Program-made: the position numbers and the translations under genes
Source: an uncultured Bacilli bacterium
GTDB lineage: Bacteria; Bacillota_I; Bacilli_A; RF39; UBA660
Direction of reading: 5' to 3'
DNA: 20,470 nucleotides
Assembly (NCBI GenBank): GCA_947588975.1
Contig: CANQAF010000020.1
Location: 1-20,470 of the forward strand
Notes under the pieces: generated by a model
The model's database searches: none
What the model was told of the DNA's origin: nothing
What the model saw: only the letters and a program-made list of their open reading frames with translations
Shown here: piece by piece, positions 1 to 7,318 of the stretch
Layout of the letters: every line of letters starts with the position of its first letter
Position numbering within the stretch: the stretch's first letter is position 1

Positions 1-108
1 GGTACTACACAAACACCGGGAACTACAGGAAATAGTGGTACCACACAAACTCCAGGTACTACAGGAAATAGCGGTACTGCACAAACTCCAGGGAATACAG
101 GAGGCAGT
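1..108 (+). repeat. Three tandem 36-bp repeats coding for a 12-residue unit
   Basis: Copies lie at 1-36, 37-72 and 73-108, each coding for a GTTQTPGTTGNS-like unit. Copies 1 and 2 encode the same peptide with synonymous changes; copy 3 diverges (A for T, N for T, GS for NS). More copies may lie upstream of the window. In-frame 36-bp units can change stalk length by slippage without shifting the frame. Confidence 0.85.
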
Positions 109-387
109 TCAAGCAGTAGTACTGGTTCGGGAAGTGGTAGTACTCAAACAACTCCAACATATACAATTCACTTAACTGCGCGATACCTTTTAGATAAAAT
201 TAAAAATTATGGTTATGAAATTTATAAAAATGGAGTTGTTTTTGAAGATTATCAATTTATGGATATCAGTGGATCTAGATATCGCAAAGGAGACTTTATA
301 GATCCTGAAACAGTAAGTGAAAATGGAAAAAATGCTGTAACTGTATATTTAACTGATGGTTCAACTGTTACAGCATCAGTAAAATAA
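1..387 (+). CDS. Surface/secreted protein with Thr-Gly-Pro repeats, 3' part only
   Basis: The reading frame is open from the first base to TAA at 385-387 (128 codons), so the start lies upstream of the window. It begins with three copies of a 12-residue repeat (GTTQTPGTTGNS-type), then a Ser/Gly/Thr-rich linker, then a compact C-terminal domain of about 75 residues starting near YTIHLTARYLLDK and ending LTDGSTVTASVK. Low-complexity Thr/Gly/Pro/Ser linkers of this kind are typical of extracellular stalks of bacterial surface proteins; the terminal domain is not one I recognise. No sortase motif or membrane anchor is visible at the C-terminus. The next gene starts 14 bp after the stop behind its own ribosome binding site, so the two are probably co-transcribed. 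If the element interpretation is right, this is cargo of the element interrupting yabG. Function unknown; extracellular location is inferred. Confidence 0.75.
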   Translation, partial: GTTQTPGTTGNSGTTQTPGTTGNSGTAQTPGNTGGSSSSSTGSGSGSTQTTPTYTIHLTARYLLDKIKNYGYEIYKNGVVFEDYQFMDISGSRYRKGDFIDPETVSENGKNAVTVYLTDGSTVTASVK

Positions 388-401
388 AGGAGGAAGGAAA
401 A

Positions 402-2705
402 ATGAAAAAATATTTAAAATTTAGTTTATTAACTATTATAGGATTGTTTGCATTTCAGTGTTCAGTAAATGCTCAACAATTGAATTTACAAGAATTAGGA
501 GCCGAAATTAAGAAAGTAGATGAATATGCTAACTATGCTTATATTGTAGGAGAACATATCTTTGTAGGTGATATTACTTTGACAGATGTTATGGTAGCAA
601 GCCGTACAATCGATGTTGAAGAAAATGAAGAAATTTATAAACAAATGAATATCTATAAGGTTAGATATGTAAATGGCCAATGGGTTGTAGGACAAAATCT
701 TATAGGTAGTGGTAATTTAAAAAATGTCATGGATAATGGCAATAAGAAGAAAGAATTTAATTATATCAATGGTAAATTTGTAGAATCAGATACCACTTAT
801 ACCATTTCTAATGATTTTTCTAAATTTGAAAAAGATTTAGAAAAATATAATAAACCATTATATTTTAAGATCAATAGTGATTTAAATGTAACAGGTTTGG
901 TACAAATCAACGAATCTAAAAAGTTTGGTGATTTAGATACAACGTATTATTATCCATATGTTTTACATATTGATGATGCAAATGATAAAACTGAAGTAAC
1001 ATTTCAAGACACAAGAAGTCAAATTGTTAAAAAAAATGGTGAAGATTATTTAATTTATGTATCATTAGAAAGAAAAAATTACGCAGATAATAATGTAGAA
1101 CAAGCAATTGCAGTTGTAGATAAAGATGGTGATGGTGATCATTATAGATCAGCAACATATACTTTAAATTTTATTGGTAGTTTTCAACAAGTATCAGCTA
1201 ACAATTTAAATGTAAGTCTTAATAATGAATTAATTTCAGGTTATGTTAAAAATGTAAATGAAACAGTAGCATTAACTGGTTCAAATAATAATTTGACATT
1301 AGCTGGTAATCTATATGAACAAGATAATATCAATGGTCAAAATGGTTATTATGCTGCACTTAAACTTACAAGAAAAAATGGAGAAAGTTTTGAAAATAGT
1401 GTTATTACTAGTACTGCTCAAAATGTAACAATAAATAAAGCTAACACAGAAACAATTGTAACAGTTAAATTGACTGAAGATGAATTAAAAACGTGTAAAA
1501 GTCAAAATAATTGCCATTTAGATATTAAAGTAGATTTAGATGGTGAATCTAAAAAAGAAAGTGGTAATGAGTATTTAGAATCAACTTATACCATTGATTA
1601 CAGTGGCCTTCAGGCAAAGGATGTTACAATCGTTCAAAATAAAGAATTAGTAAAAAATTCACTTACTGGTGAAGAAGTATTAAATACAAATGAAGAAAAA
1701 ACAGTTATAAGCGGATATTTGGCTAATAAAAAGAATGGAAAATATGAAATTTCTTATAATTTAGTTACCAATAAAGCTCCAGTAGAAAATTCCACTGGTG
1801 TTGTAAAAGTTTTAAATGCACAAGGCACTGTAGTAACTACTTATGATGCAAATCAATTCGCAAATAACACAATTACTGTAACTTATGCTATTCCTGAAGT
1901 AAAAGATAATTATTTCAAAATTAAAGTAGATTTAGATGGTGAAGAAGGTACTAAATATGATCCTTATGAATTTACTGTAAATTATAAATATTTATATGCT
2001 GGGGATTCTAGTAGTACAGAATATTATAAATATTTAATTTATAAAACTGTAAATAATACACAGAGTGCAAATAATTTAACATTTGAAAAACAAGGCAATA
2101 TTAAAGCATCTGAACATTATACTGTTGAATATGATAAAGATAAATATTTAATGTTATATAAATCAAAAGATAATTCAATTCAAGAGTATATCTTCGGTCT
2201 TAAAAATATTGATAATACATATATGGGATCTACTACTAGTTTATCATTTGAAAAAACAAGTGATAGTACTGGCAACCTTATCAAAAACGGATGGAAATAT
2301 AAAGCAAATTTCTCATCAGTTGGTATGGGTATCATTGAATTAGAACTATTAAAAGATTCTACTATAGATGCAATTGATTCTATTTCAAAATCAACAGATC
2401 ATAAATTTGAAGTAACCATAAATAAAGCTCGCTTTGATGAATGGTTAAAAGCCCAATATGGTATTGATAATAAAGAAACTACACCTATTAATTTAACCGT
2501 AGAACTTGATGATACTAATACTTATGTTAAGAATATTGTTAAAACCGGTGGTACGTATACATTTGATGTTCAAATTTCTAATGTAAATGCTACTACTATT
2601 CAAGCTCCAACTCAAGTATTTAATGCAACTAAAGAAGATTTATTAAAATTCTATGAAGAAATTAAAAAATGGGTAAAAGAAAATACAAATCATGAAATTT
2701 ACTAA
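402..2705 (+). CDS. Large secreted beta-rich protein with internal repeats, function unknown
   Basis: A 767-residue protein with a clear N-terminal signal peptide: basic start MKKYLK, hydrophobic core, and a likely signal peptidase I site after VNA at about residue 24. The rest is Asn/Thr/Lys-rich and beta-prone, with three related segments ending in ATYTLNF (near 251), STYTIDY (near 393) and YEFTVNY (near 522), about 130-140 residues apart. Two of them contain the motif KVDLDGE. This suggests tandem Ig-like extracellular domains. Two cysteines near residues 366-372 (TCKSQNNC) could form a disulfide. No LPXTG motif or C-terminal membrane anchor is seen, so it is either released or held non-covalently. 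The start is fixed by an AGGAGG-type ribosome binding site at about 389-395. It follows the repeat protein by 14 bp and is followed by a strong terminator. I do not recognise the family; an adhesin or surface role is inference. Confidence 0.85.
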   Translation: MKKYLKFSLLTIIGLFAFQCSVNAQQLNLQELGAEIKKVDEYANYAYIVGEHIFVGDITLTDVMVASRTIDVEENEEIYKQMNIYKVRYVNGQWVVGQNLIGSGNLKNVMDNGNKKKEFNYINGKFVESDTTYTISNDFSKFEKDLEKYNKPLYFKINSDLNVTGLVQINESKKFGDLDTTYYYPYVLHIDDANDKTEVTFQDTRSQIVKKNGEDYLIYVSLERKNYADNNVEQAIAVVDKDGDGDHYRSATYTLNFIGSFQQVSANNLNVSLNNELISGYVKNVNETVALTGSNNNLTLAGNLYEQDNINGQNGYYAALKLTRKNGESFENSVITSTAQNVTINKANTETIVTVKLTEDELKTCKSQNNCHLDIKVDLDGESKKESGNEYLESTYTIDYSGLQAKDVTIVQNKELVKNSLTGEEVLNTNEEKTVISGYLANKKNGKYEISYNLVTNKAPVENSTGVVKVLNAQGTVVTTYDANQFANNTITVTYAIPEVKDNYFKIKVDLDGEEGTKYDPYEFTVNYKYLYAGDSSSTEYYKYLIYKTVNNTQSANNLTFEKQGNIKASEHYTVEYDKDKYLMLYKSKDNSIQEYIFGLKNIDNTYMGSTTSLSFEKTSDSTGNLIKNGWKYKANFSSVGMGIIELELLKDSTIDAIDSISKSTDHKFEVTINKARFDEWLKAQYGIDNKETTPINLTVELDDTNTYVKNIVKTGGTYTFDVQISNVNATTIQAPTQVFNATKEDLLKFYEEIKKWVKENTNHEIY
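1524..1943 (+). repeat. 24-nt exact direct repeat inside the secreted protein gene
   Basis: The same 24 bases occur at 1524-1547 and 1920-1943, coding for IKVDLDGE in both places. Exact nucleotide identity within otherwise diverged protein repeats suggests recent duplication or gene conversion between domains. Confidence 0.75.
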
Positions 2706-2713
2706 AGTAAATT

Positions 2714-2741
2714 AGAACGTGAAATTCACGTTCTTTTTTTT
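2714..2741 (+). terminator. Intrinsic terminator after the secreted protein gene
   Basis: GAACGTG (2715-2721), loop AAATT, CACGTTC (2727-2733), then eight T. It ends the surface-protein operon and separates it from the recombinase operon. Confidence 0.9.
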
Positions 2742-2764
2742 ATATTTTGTATTCATGAAATCAA

Positions 2765-2770
2765 TATAAT
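2765..2770 (+). promoter_or_regulatory. Candidate -10 of the recombinase operon
   Basis: TATAAT lies 30 bp before the small ORF and directly downstream of a terminator, so a promoter is needed here. No good -35 is seen at 17 bp, and the TG extension found at most other promoters in the window is absent. A mother-cell sigma factor promoter cannot be excluded by eye. Confidence 0.4.
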
Positions 2771-2799
2771 GTTCATATGGTTAAAAAAGGAGGGATAAT

Positions 2800-2919
2800 A
2801 TGAAAAAAAATAAGGAGTTAGTAATATGCGTTTATGATAATGATGCACCAACTATTCAAGAAAAAATATTAGAGACTTTTGAAAGATATTTAAAGACGAT
2901 ACTACAATCAAACCATTAA
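2800..2919 (+). CDS. 39-residue ORF preceding the recombinases
   Basis: A short frame from ATG at 2800 to TAA at 2917-2919, preceded by a strong Shine-Dalgarno (AGGAGGG at 2788-2794, 6 bp before the ATG). The product starts MKKNKELVICVYDNDAPTIQ and continues into a helical, charged C-terminus with ETFERYLK; no signal peptide or membrane segment. It is the first gene of the recombinase operon, 46 bp ahead of the first recombinase. It does not look like the missing N-terminus of YabG. Small ORFs in this position may encode regulators or accessory factors for serine recombinases, but I cannot name a family. Real translation is likely from the ribosome binding site; function unknown. Confidence 0.6.
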   Translation: MKKNKELVICVYDNDAPTIQEKILETFERYLKTILQSNH

Positions 2920-2965
2920 ATAGTTATCTTATGAAAAGTTAGTTAAGAGGAAAGTGTGATTATAA

Positions 2966-4555
2966 ATGACAAGCTTAACTGATAAAACATATAAAGCAGG
3001 AGCATATTTAAGGTTGTCAGTAGAAGATGATCATAAAGAAAACGAAAGTATCAGTATTAAAAATCAACGTAACTTTATAACAGATTTTGCGTTGCAAAAT
3101 AATATTGAAATTTATGATTACTATATAGATGATGGATATTCTGGTGGAAACTTTGATAGACCTGCTTTTAGAAGATTAATCAATGATATTGAAAATGGAC
3201 TAATTGATTGTGTTATAACAAAAGATATGTCCAGATTAGGTAGAGAGTTTATTGAAACAAGCAGTTATGTATTTAAATATTTTCCTGAGCATCATGTAAG
3301 GTATATCGCTATATTAGAAAATTATGATACCTTAAATCCAAATGGTGTAGAAGATATCATTCCTTTTAAAACCGTGATTAATGATTTATATTTAAAAGAC
3401 ATTTCTCAAAAAATTAAAAGTGTTAGACACGATATGATGAAAAATGGTGAGTTTGTAGGTAGCTCTGTTCCATATGGGTATAAAAGATCAAAAGAAAATA
3501 ACAAAGTACTTGTTATAGATGAATATGCAGCTTCCATCGTAAGAAGAATTTTTGAATTGAAAGATAACGGAAAAACAAATGGTATGATTGCAAAAATTTT
3601 AACAAGCGAAGGAATTGAACCACCAGATGTTTACAGAAAAAAGAAAATAAAAGTTACTATGACGACTCATTTGTGGAAAGAATCTTCCATTAAGCGTATA
3701 TTATGCAATGAAGCATATATTGGTACATTAATTCAAGGCAAATACGAAAGAGTAAGCTTAAAGTCTAAAAAAAAGCAATTATTGCCAAAAAGTAAATGGG
3801 TTATCAAAAAAGGTGTATTACCACAAATAATTTCTAATGAACTATTTGAAAAAATAAATACTAGGCAGCTTAAAAATGACACCAGATACAGGCAGTTTGA
3901 TTATTTATTAAAGGGTTTGGTAGTTTGTGGAACTTGTGGTAAAACAATGTTAGTCAGACGGATAAAAAGTCAAAAAGATCCCACTAAAATAACACCTATA
4001 TATTGTTGTAGAACTTATGCAACATACAGAAATAACATATGCACTATGCATTACTATAAAGAAGAAGACTTAAATGAACTTGTACTAAAAGAAATTAAAA
4101 ATATTTTAATTAAGTATTCTAATCATACATTGTTGGAACAAAAATATGAAAATTGCATATGTAATTTTCATATTGTAAAAGAGTATGAATATTCTTTAAA
4201 AAAATATAAGTCTAAAATCATTACAATTGATAAAGCTATTAGTGATTTATATCAAGATAGAGCAAATCATATTATTTCCAATGATGAGTTTTTCAGGATA
4301 AAAATGGATTTGGAAAAAGATAGAAATATCTGTGAAGAAAAGGTAGCAGATTTACAAAAATTAATTCATGAGACAAATCATTTAATGGGTAATGAAAAAA
4401 CAAAGCAAATCTATATTGATCAATTTTTAAACGCTAAAAATTTTGATAAAGAAATACTAAAAATATTGATTCATAAAATAGAAATCCAAGAAGATAAATC
4501 AGTGAAAATATGTTTCAATTTTAATCTAGATGGGAATAGTCATGTTAAACCATAA
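2966..4555 (+). CDS. Large serine recombinase (site-specific integrase/excisionase), first of a tandem pair
   Basis: A 529-residue enzyme of the large serine recombinase group (TnpX, phage integrases, the skin-element recombinase SpoIVCA). It cuts and rejoins DNA at short att sites through a 5'-phosphoserine. The N-terminal resolvase domain (about 10-155) has YLRLS with nucleophile Ser18, the DDGYSGGNFDRPAF block, and DMSRLGRE at 87-94. A recombinase DNA-binding domain follows (PYGYKR to about 260), then a zinc ribbon with Cys321/Cys324 and Cys347-348/about Cys358, then a C-terminal coiled coil (about 390-490). All catalytic features are intact and the length is normal. The ATG has a moderate AAGAGGA site about 14 bp upstream. 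The stop overlaps the start of the second recombinase, so the pair is translationally linked. It lies near the junction with truncated yabG, as expected for an enzyme acting at its own element end. Confidence 0.95.
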   Translation: MTSLTDKTYKAGAYLRLSVEDDHKENESISIKNQRNFITDFALQNNIEIYDYYIDDGYSGGNFDRPAFRRLINDIENGLIDCVITKDMSRLGREFIETSSYVFKYFPEHHVRYIAILENYDTLNPNGVEDIIPFKTVINDLYLKDISQKIKSVRHDMMKNGEFVGSSVPYGYKRSKENNKVLVIDEYAASIVRRIFELKDNGKTNGMIAKILTSEGIEPPDVYRKKKIKVTMTTHLWKESSIKRILCNEAYIGTLIQGKYERVSLKSKKKQLLPKSKWVIKKGVLPQIISNELFEKINTRQLKNDTRYRQFDYLLKGLVVCGTCGKTMLVRRIKSQKDPTKITPIYCCRTYATYRNNICTMHYYKEEDLNELVLKEIKNILIKYSNHTLLEQKYENCICNFHIVKEYEYSLKKYKSKIITIDKAISDLYQDRANHIISNDEFFRIKMDLEKDRNICEEKVADLQKLIHETNHLMGNEKTKQIYIDQFLNAKNFDKEILKILIHKIEIQEDKSVKICFNFNLDGNSHVKP

Positions 4556-6098
4556 ATGGATTGTTGCTTATGGTAGATTATCTAAAGAAGATTTAAATAA
4601 AACAAGTGAATATTCCAATAGTATATATCATCAATTAAGCTTTATTCAATCTTATGCGCGAAATATTGGTTTAACAGTTGATAAAGAATATACTGATGAT
4701 GGATATAGTGGAACAAATTTTGATAGGCCTGGTTTTGAACAATTAAAAAGGGATATTGAACAAGGAAAGATTGAAACAATTATTACCAAAGATATGTCTA
4801 GGTTAGGAAGAAATTTTTTAGAGACTGTTTACTACATTTGCGAATATTTTCCAAAATATAATGTGAGATATCTTTCCATTAATGATCAATTTGATAGCGA
4901 AAATTATGACTACAATCAACAAGTGATATTAGGTATTAGATCATTAATTAATGATAGATATGTCAAAGACGTTTCTATAAAAAGAAAACAAGTAGCAATA
5001 TCAAAAACAGAAAGTGGGCAATTTATTGGTTTTATCGCACCTTATGGTTATAGGATAAAACAAATACAAGATAAACGTACTCTTGAAATTGATGATTATG
5101 CTGCTTCCATTGTGAGGAGAATTTTTACTGAAATATCATTAGGAAAAACTAGAAAAGAAGTTGCAGATGGATTAAATAAAGATAAAATTGAACCACCTAT
5201 TCTTTATATGAAAATGACCCTTAGTAAAAATAAAAAATATTATTATGATTGGTCAGATAAAACAATTTATAAAATATTAAAAAATAAAACATATACCGGA
5301 AAAATTGTGAAAAGAAAATCTATAAAAGAAAATTATCATCAGAAAAAAAGAAATATAATACCTATAAAAGATAGAGAGACAATTGATAATTGCCATCCTT
5401 CTATTATAACAGATGAATTATTTGAAAGTGCAAATAGTAAACTTAAGATTTTAAAGAGAAAACAAAAAAACAATTATTGTGGCCCATTTAAAAACTTAGT
5501 AGCTTGTGGAGAATGCGGAAATATAATGACGACGTATAGAGTTCAAAAAGCTGGTAAAGAGGAACAATACTATTTTAAATGTAATAAAGTGATAAATCGT
5601 CATCTATGTAAAAATAGAAATATAATGGATTTAAGATTGCAAGCAATTGTGAAAGAAAAGTTAAAAGATATGATTCATGATTACGTTGATCAGAAAAAAA
5701 TTGTTTCTAAAGTAACTAAAAATTTGTTACAAAAAGAAAGACCTAATTGGAAAATTGATTGTTTAAAAGATAAAATTGACTTTCACAATACCAATATTAA
5801 AAATTTATATTTGAAAAAGACAAAAGGCGAGATAACGACTGCTGAATTTACTCAAAAGAAAGCATATGAAATGAGGTTGCAAATGCAATCGGAACAACTA
5901 TTAAATAAGATAGTAAAATTAAACAATGAAAAGGTGAGAACCGATGCAGTGTTACAAAAATATCATGAGTTTTTAAAGGATGGAATATTGACAAACGAAA
6001 TGATGAAGAATCTTATAGATAAAATTGTAGTTTATCAAGACCATACATTAAAATTATCATTTCAGTTTAGATTAGAAAGTTTGAATGATTCAAATTAG
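4530..6098 (+). CDS. Large serine recombinase, second of the tandem pair
   Basis: A 522-residue relative of the upstream gene with the same layout: resolvase domain with AYGRLS (nucleophile Ser18 from this start), TDDGYSGTNFDRPGF and KDMSRLGRNF; recombinase domain around APYGYR; zinc ribbon with CGECG and a second Cys pair in YYFKCNKVINRHLCK; C-terminal coiled coil. All catalytic residues are present. The frame overlaps the end of the first recombinase; the start could also be ATG at 4542 (14-bp overlap, weak GGGA upstream) and I cannot decide by eye. Paired large serine recombinases are known in SCCmec (ccrA/ccrB), where both act on the same element. No terminator is seen between its stop and the yabG fragment 34 bp downstream, so transcripts may read through into yabG'-veg. 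One partner may give directionality or heteromer activity; that is inference. Confidence 0.95.
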   Translation: MGIVMLNHKWIVAYGRLSKEDLNKTSEYSNSIYHQLSFIQSYARNIGLTVDKEYTDDGYSGTNFDRPGFEQLKRDIEQGKIETIITKDMSRLGRNFLETVYYICEYFPKYNVRYLSINDQFDSENYDYNQQVILGIRSLINDRYVKDVSIKRKQVAISKTESGQFIGFIAPYGYRIKQIQDKRTLEIDDYAASIVRRIFTEISLGKTRKEVADGLNKDKIEPPILYMKMTLSKNKKYYYDWSDKTIYKILKNKTYTGKIVKRKSIKENYHQKKRNIIPIKDRETIDNCHPSIITDELFESANSKLKILKRKQKNNYCGPFKNLVACGECGNIMTTYRVQKAGKEEQYYFKCNKVINRHLCKNRNIMDLRLQAIVKEKLKDMIHDYVDQKKIVSKVTKNLLQKERPNWKIDCLKDKIDFHNTNIKNLYLKKTKGEITTAEFTQKKAYEMRLQMQSEQLLNKIVKLNNEKVRTDAVLQKYHEFLKDGILTNEMMKNLIDKIVVYQDHTLKLSFQFRLESLNDSN

Positions 6099-6128
6099 GA
6101 CTATTCTTTTTACTATTTAGTTACTTAA

Positions 6129-6141
6129 TAAAGATCAGCAG
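6129..6141 (+). other. Probable right end (attR region) of the element interrupting yabG
   Basis: The frame of yabG is closed by TAA at 6129-6131, and recognisable YabG sequence (ADGDNEYL, matching the LDGDxxYL region of Bacillus YabG) starts at 6138. The crossover therefore falls around 6131-6141. Serine recombinases use a very short core (commonly 2 bp), so the exact site cannot be read from one end. The matching left end would be upstream of base 1, next to the 5' part of yabG. Confidence 0.55.
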
Positions 6142-6662
6142 ATGGTGACAATGAATATTTAAGCAGATGTTTAAAATATTATGAACAAGCCAATATTTGG
6201 GCTGCAGGGGTGTTAGAAAAAGAATCCAATATTTCTTGTCGTATTCGGGACTTATTAGAAGAATATAATCCCAACATAGTAGTCATTACAGGACATGATG
6301 CATATTATAGAAAACGTGGAGAAATTGATGATATTACTTCCTATAAAAATAGTGTATATTATGTGGAAGCAATTAAGGAAGCAAGAAAATATGAAAAAAG
6401 TCATGAAAAATTGATTATTATTGCGGGGGGATGTCAATCAGATTATGAAGAATTAATTAAAGCTGGAGCTAATTTTGCCTCCAGTCCTAAACGTGTAAAT
6501 ATTCATGCATTAGATCCTGCAATTGTGGCATCTAAAATGAGTTTAGCAGATGCAACCAAAGAAATTGATTTAAAAGGAATTTTAGAAGATACCAAATATG
6601 GAAAAGATGGAATGGGGGGAATTATTACAAAGGGAACGATGTATGTTGGATATCCAAGATAA
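6132..6662 (+). pseudogene. yabG: Sporulation protease YabG, C-terminal part; gene interrupted by the recombinase element
   Basis: YabG is the sporulation-specific cysteine-type protease made in the mother cell that processes spore coat proteins (MEROPS U57). The frame matches the C-terminal ~60% of the family: DGDNEYLSRCL, VVITGHDAYYRKRG, IIIAGGCQSDYEELIKAGA, ANFASSPKRVNIHALDP, GMGGIITKGTMYVGYP. The conserved GHDAY, AGGCQS and ANFASSP/HALDP blocks are intact. The N-terminal ~110 residues are missing and a stop sits at 6129-6131, right where homology begins. The only early start is GTG at 6210, with no convincing ribosome binding site and inside the conserved domain. The rest of the frame is undamaged, which argues for an interrupted gene that can be restored by excision, or a recent insertion, and not for long decay. 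veg follows 9 bp after the stop, as in Bacillus. Confidence 0.85.
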
Positions 6663-6671
6663 GGAGGATTT

Positions 6672-6893
6672 ATGACTATTGAAAAAGTAAAACAACAATT
6701 GCATGAACATATTGGAGACGTAGTAACTATTAAATATAATTTAGGAAGAAATAAATTTGAAAAATATGATGTAGTAATTAAAGAGTTATACAATCATGTT
6801 TTTTTGGTAGAATTGAATAAAAATAATAATATAGAGGTAAAATCATTTTCATATTCAGATGTAATTACAAAAACAATCAAAATAGACTATTAG
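6672..6893 (+). CDS. veg: Veg protein
   Basis: A 73-residue protein of the Veg family (DUF1021), a small cytoplasmic beta-barrel protein highly expressed in Bacillus and linked there to biofilm matrix control and spore outgrowth. The sequence shows the typical hydrophilic start (EKVKQQLHEHIGDVVTIKYNLGRNKFEKYDVVIKELY), followed by the VFLVEL strand and the FSYSDVITKTIKI end. The ATG at 6672 has an ideal GGAGG 6 bp upstream. It directly follows yabG, the order seen in Bacillus. In B. subtilis veg has its own strong promoter; here I see none in the 9-bp gap, so transcription would come from within yabG' or from the recombinase operon. Confidence 0.93.
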   Translation: MTIEKVKQQLHEHIGDVVTIKYNLGRNKFEKYDVVIKELYNHVFLVELNKNNNIEVKSFSYSDVITKTIKIDY

Positions 6894-6916
6894 TTTTTCT
6901 TTTTTTCATATAAAGA

Positions 6917-6943
6917 TTGATTTTCTCATTAAAATAGTATAAA
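6917..6943 (+). promoter_or_regulatory. Weak candidate promoter for spoVG
   Basis: TTGATT (6917-6922) and TATAAA (6938-6943) with a 15-bp spacer, ahead of spoVG. In B. subtilis spoVG is a sigma-H gene; I cannot confirm a sigma-H match here. Confidence 0.3.
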
Positions 6944-6982
6944 ATTAAAGTGTATAGGATATTCTGAAGGGAGAGATTTGCT

Positions 6983-7246
6983 TTGAAAATAACATCTGTA
7001 AACGTTCATGTAACAGAAAAAGAAGATTCAAGAATGAAAGGTTTTGCATCAGTTTTAATTGAAGATTGTTTTGCAATTCATGATATTAGAATTATTCAAG
7101 GAGATAATGGATTATTTATTGCAATGCCAAGCCGTAAAACTGCAACTGGGGGATATCGTGACATTGCACATCCTATTACACCAGAATGTAGAAAATTATT
7201 CGAAGATGCAGTACTTGAAGCATATAAAAAAGAAATAGGTGAATAA
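6983..7246 (+). CDS. spoVG: Septation/RNA-binding regulator SpoVG
   Basis: An 87-residue SpoVG, a small DNA/RNA-binding regulator that in Bacillus affects asymmetric septation at the onset of sporulation and in other Gram-positives affects virulence and cell wall genes. Family signatures are complete: MKITSVNVH, FASVLIEDCFAIHDIRII, GDNGLFIAMPSRKT, YRDIAHPITPECR. The start is TTG at 6983: the family N-terminus begins exactly here and GAAGGGAG lies about 9 bp upstream, with no in-frame ATG near. It is followed by a strong terminator. In B. subtilis spoVG is separated from veg by several genes; here they are adjacent (89 bp apart). Confidence 0.96.
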   Translation: MKITSVNVHVTEKEDSRMKGFASVLIEDCFAIHDIRIIQGDNGLFIAMPSRKTATGGYRDIAHPITPECRKLFEDAVLEAYKKEIGE

Positions 7247-7270
7247 AGAAGGAATACTCCTTCTTTTTTT
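7247..7270 (+). terminator. Intrinsic terminator of spoVG
   Basis: AGAAGGA (7247-7253), loop ATAC, TCCTTCT (7258-7264), then a T-run. It separates spoVG from the accessory cassette downstream. Confidence 0.92.
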
Positions 7271-7289
7271 TGTAATTTAGAATAAATTA

Positions 7290-7318
7290 TTGAGTATTAA
7301 TTAAAAATGTGCTATAAT
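7290..7318 (+). promoter_or_regulatory. Promoter of the pilin chimera cassette
   Basis: TTGAGT (7290-7295), 17-bp spacer, TATAAT (7313-7318) with a TG extension (TGC before the hexamer). Transcription would start near 7325, leaving a leader of about 110 nt. Confidence 0.75.

Noticed and set aside
1146..1154. AGATCAGCA shared with the yabG junction (6132-6140), as a possible left att site
   Set aside because: It lies inside the intact frame of the secreted protein with no yabG sequence beside it; a 9-bp match in 6 kb of A+T-rich DNA is not strong evidence.
2715..2733. GAAC...GTTC palindrome as a LexA box
   Set aside because: The spacing is wrong (not GAAC-N4-GTTC) and it is followed by eight T; it is a terminator.
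2800..2919. Short ORF as the N-terminal part of YabG
   Set aside because: The peptide does not resemble the YabG N-terminal domain and it sits on the far side of both recombinases, in its own operon.
6424..6430. G-rich runs in yabG (also near 6614-6619) as further switch tracts
   Set aside because: They are shorter (about six G) and code for conserved Gly residues; no CCCC/T-run follows.
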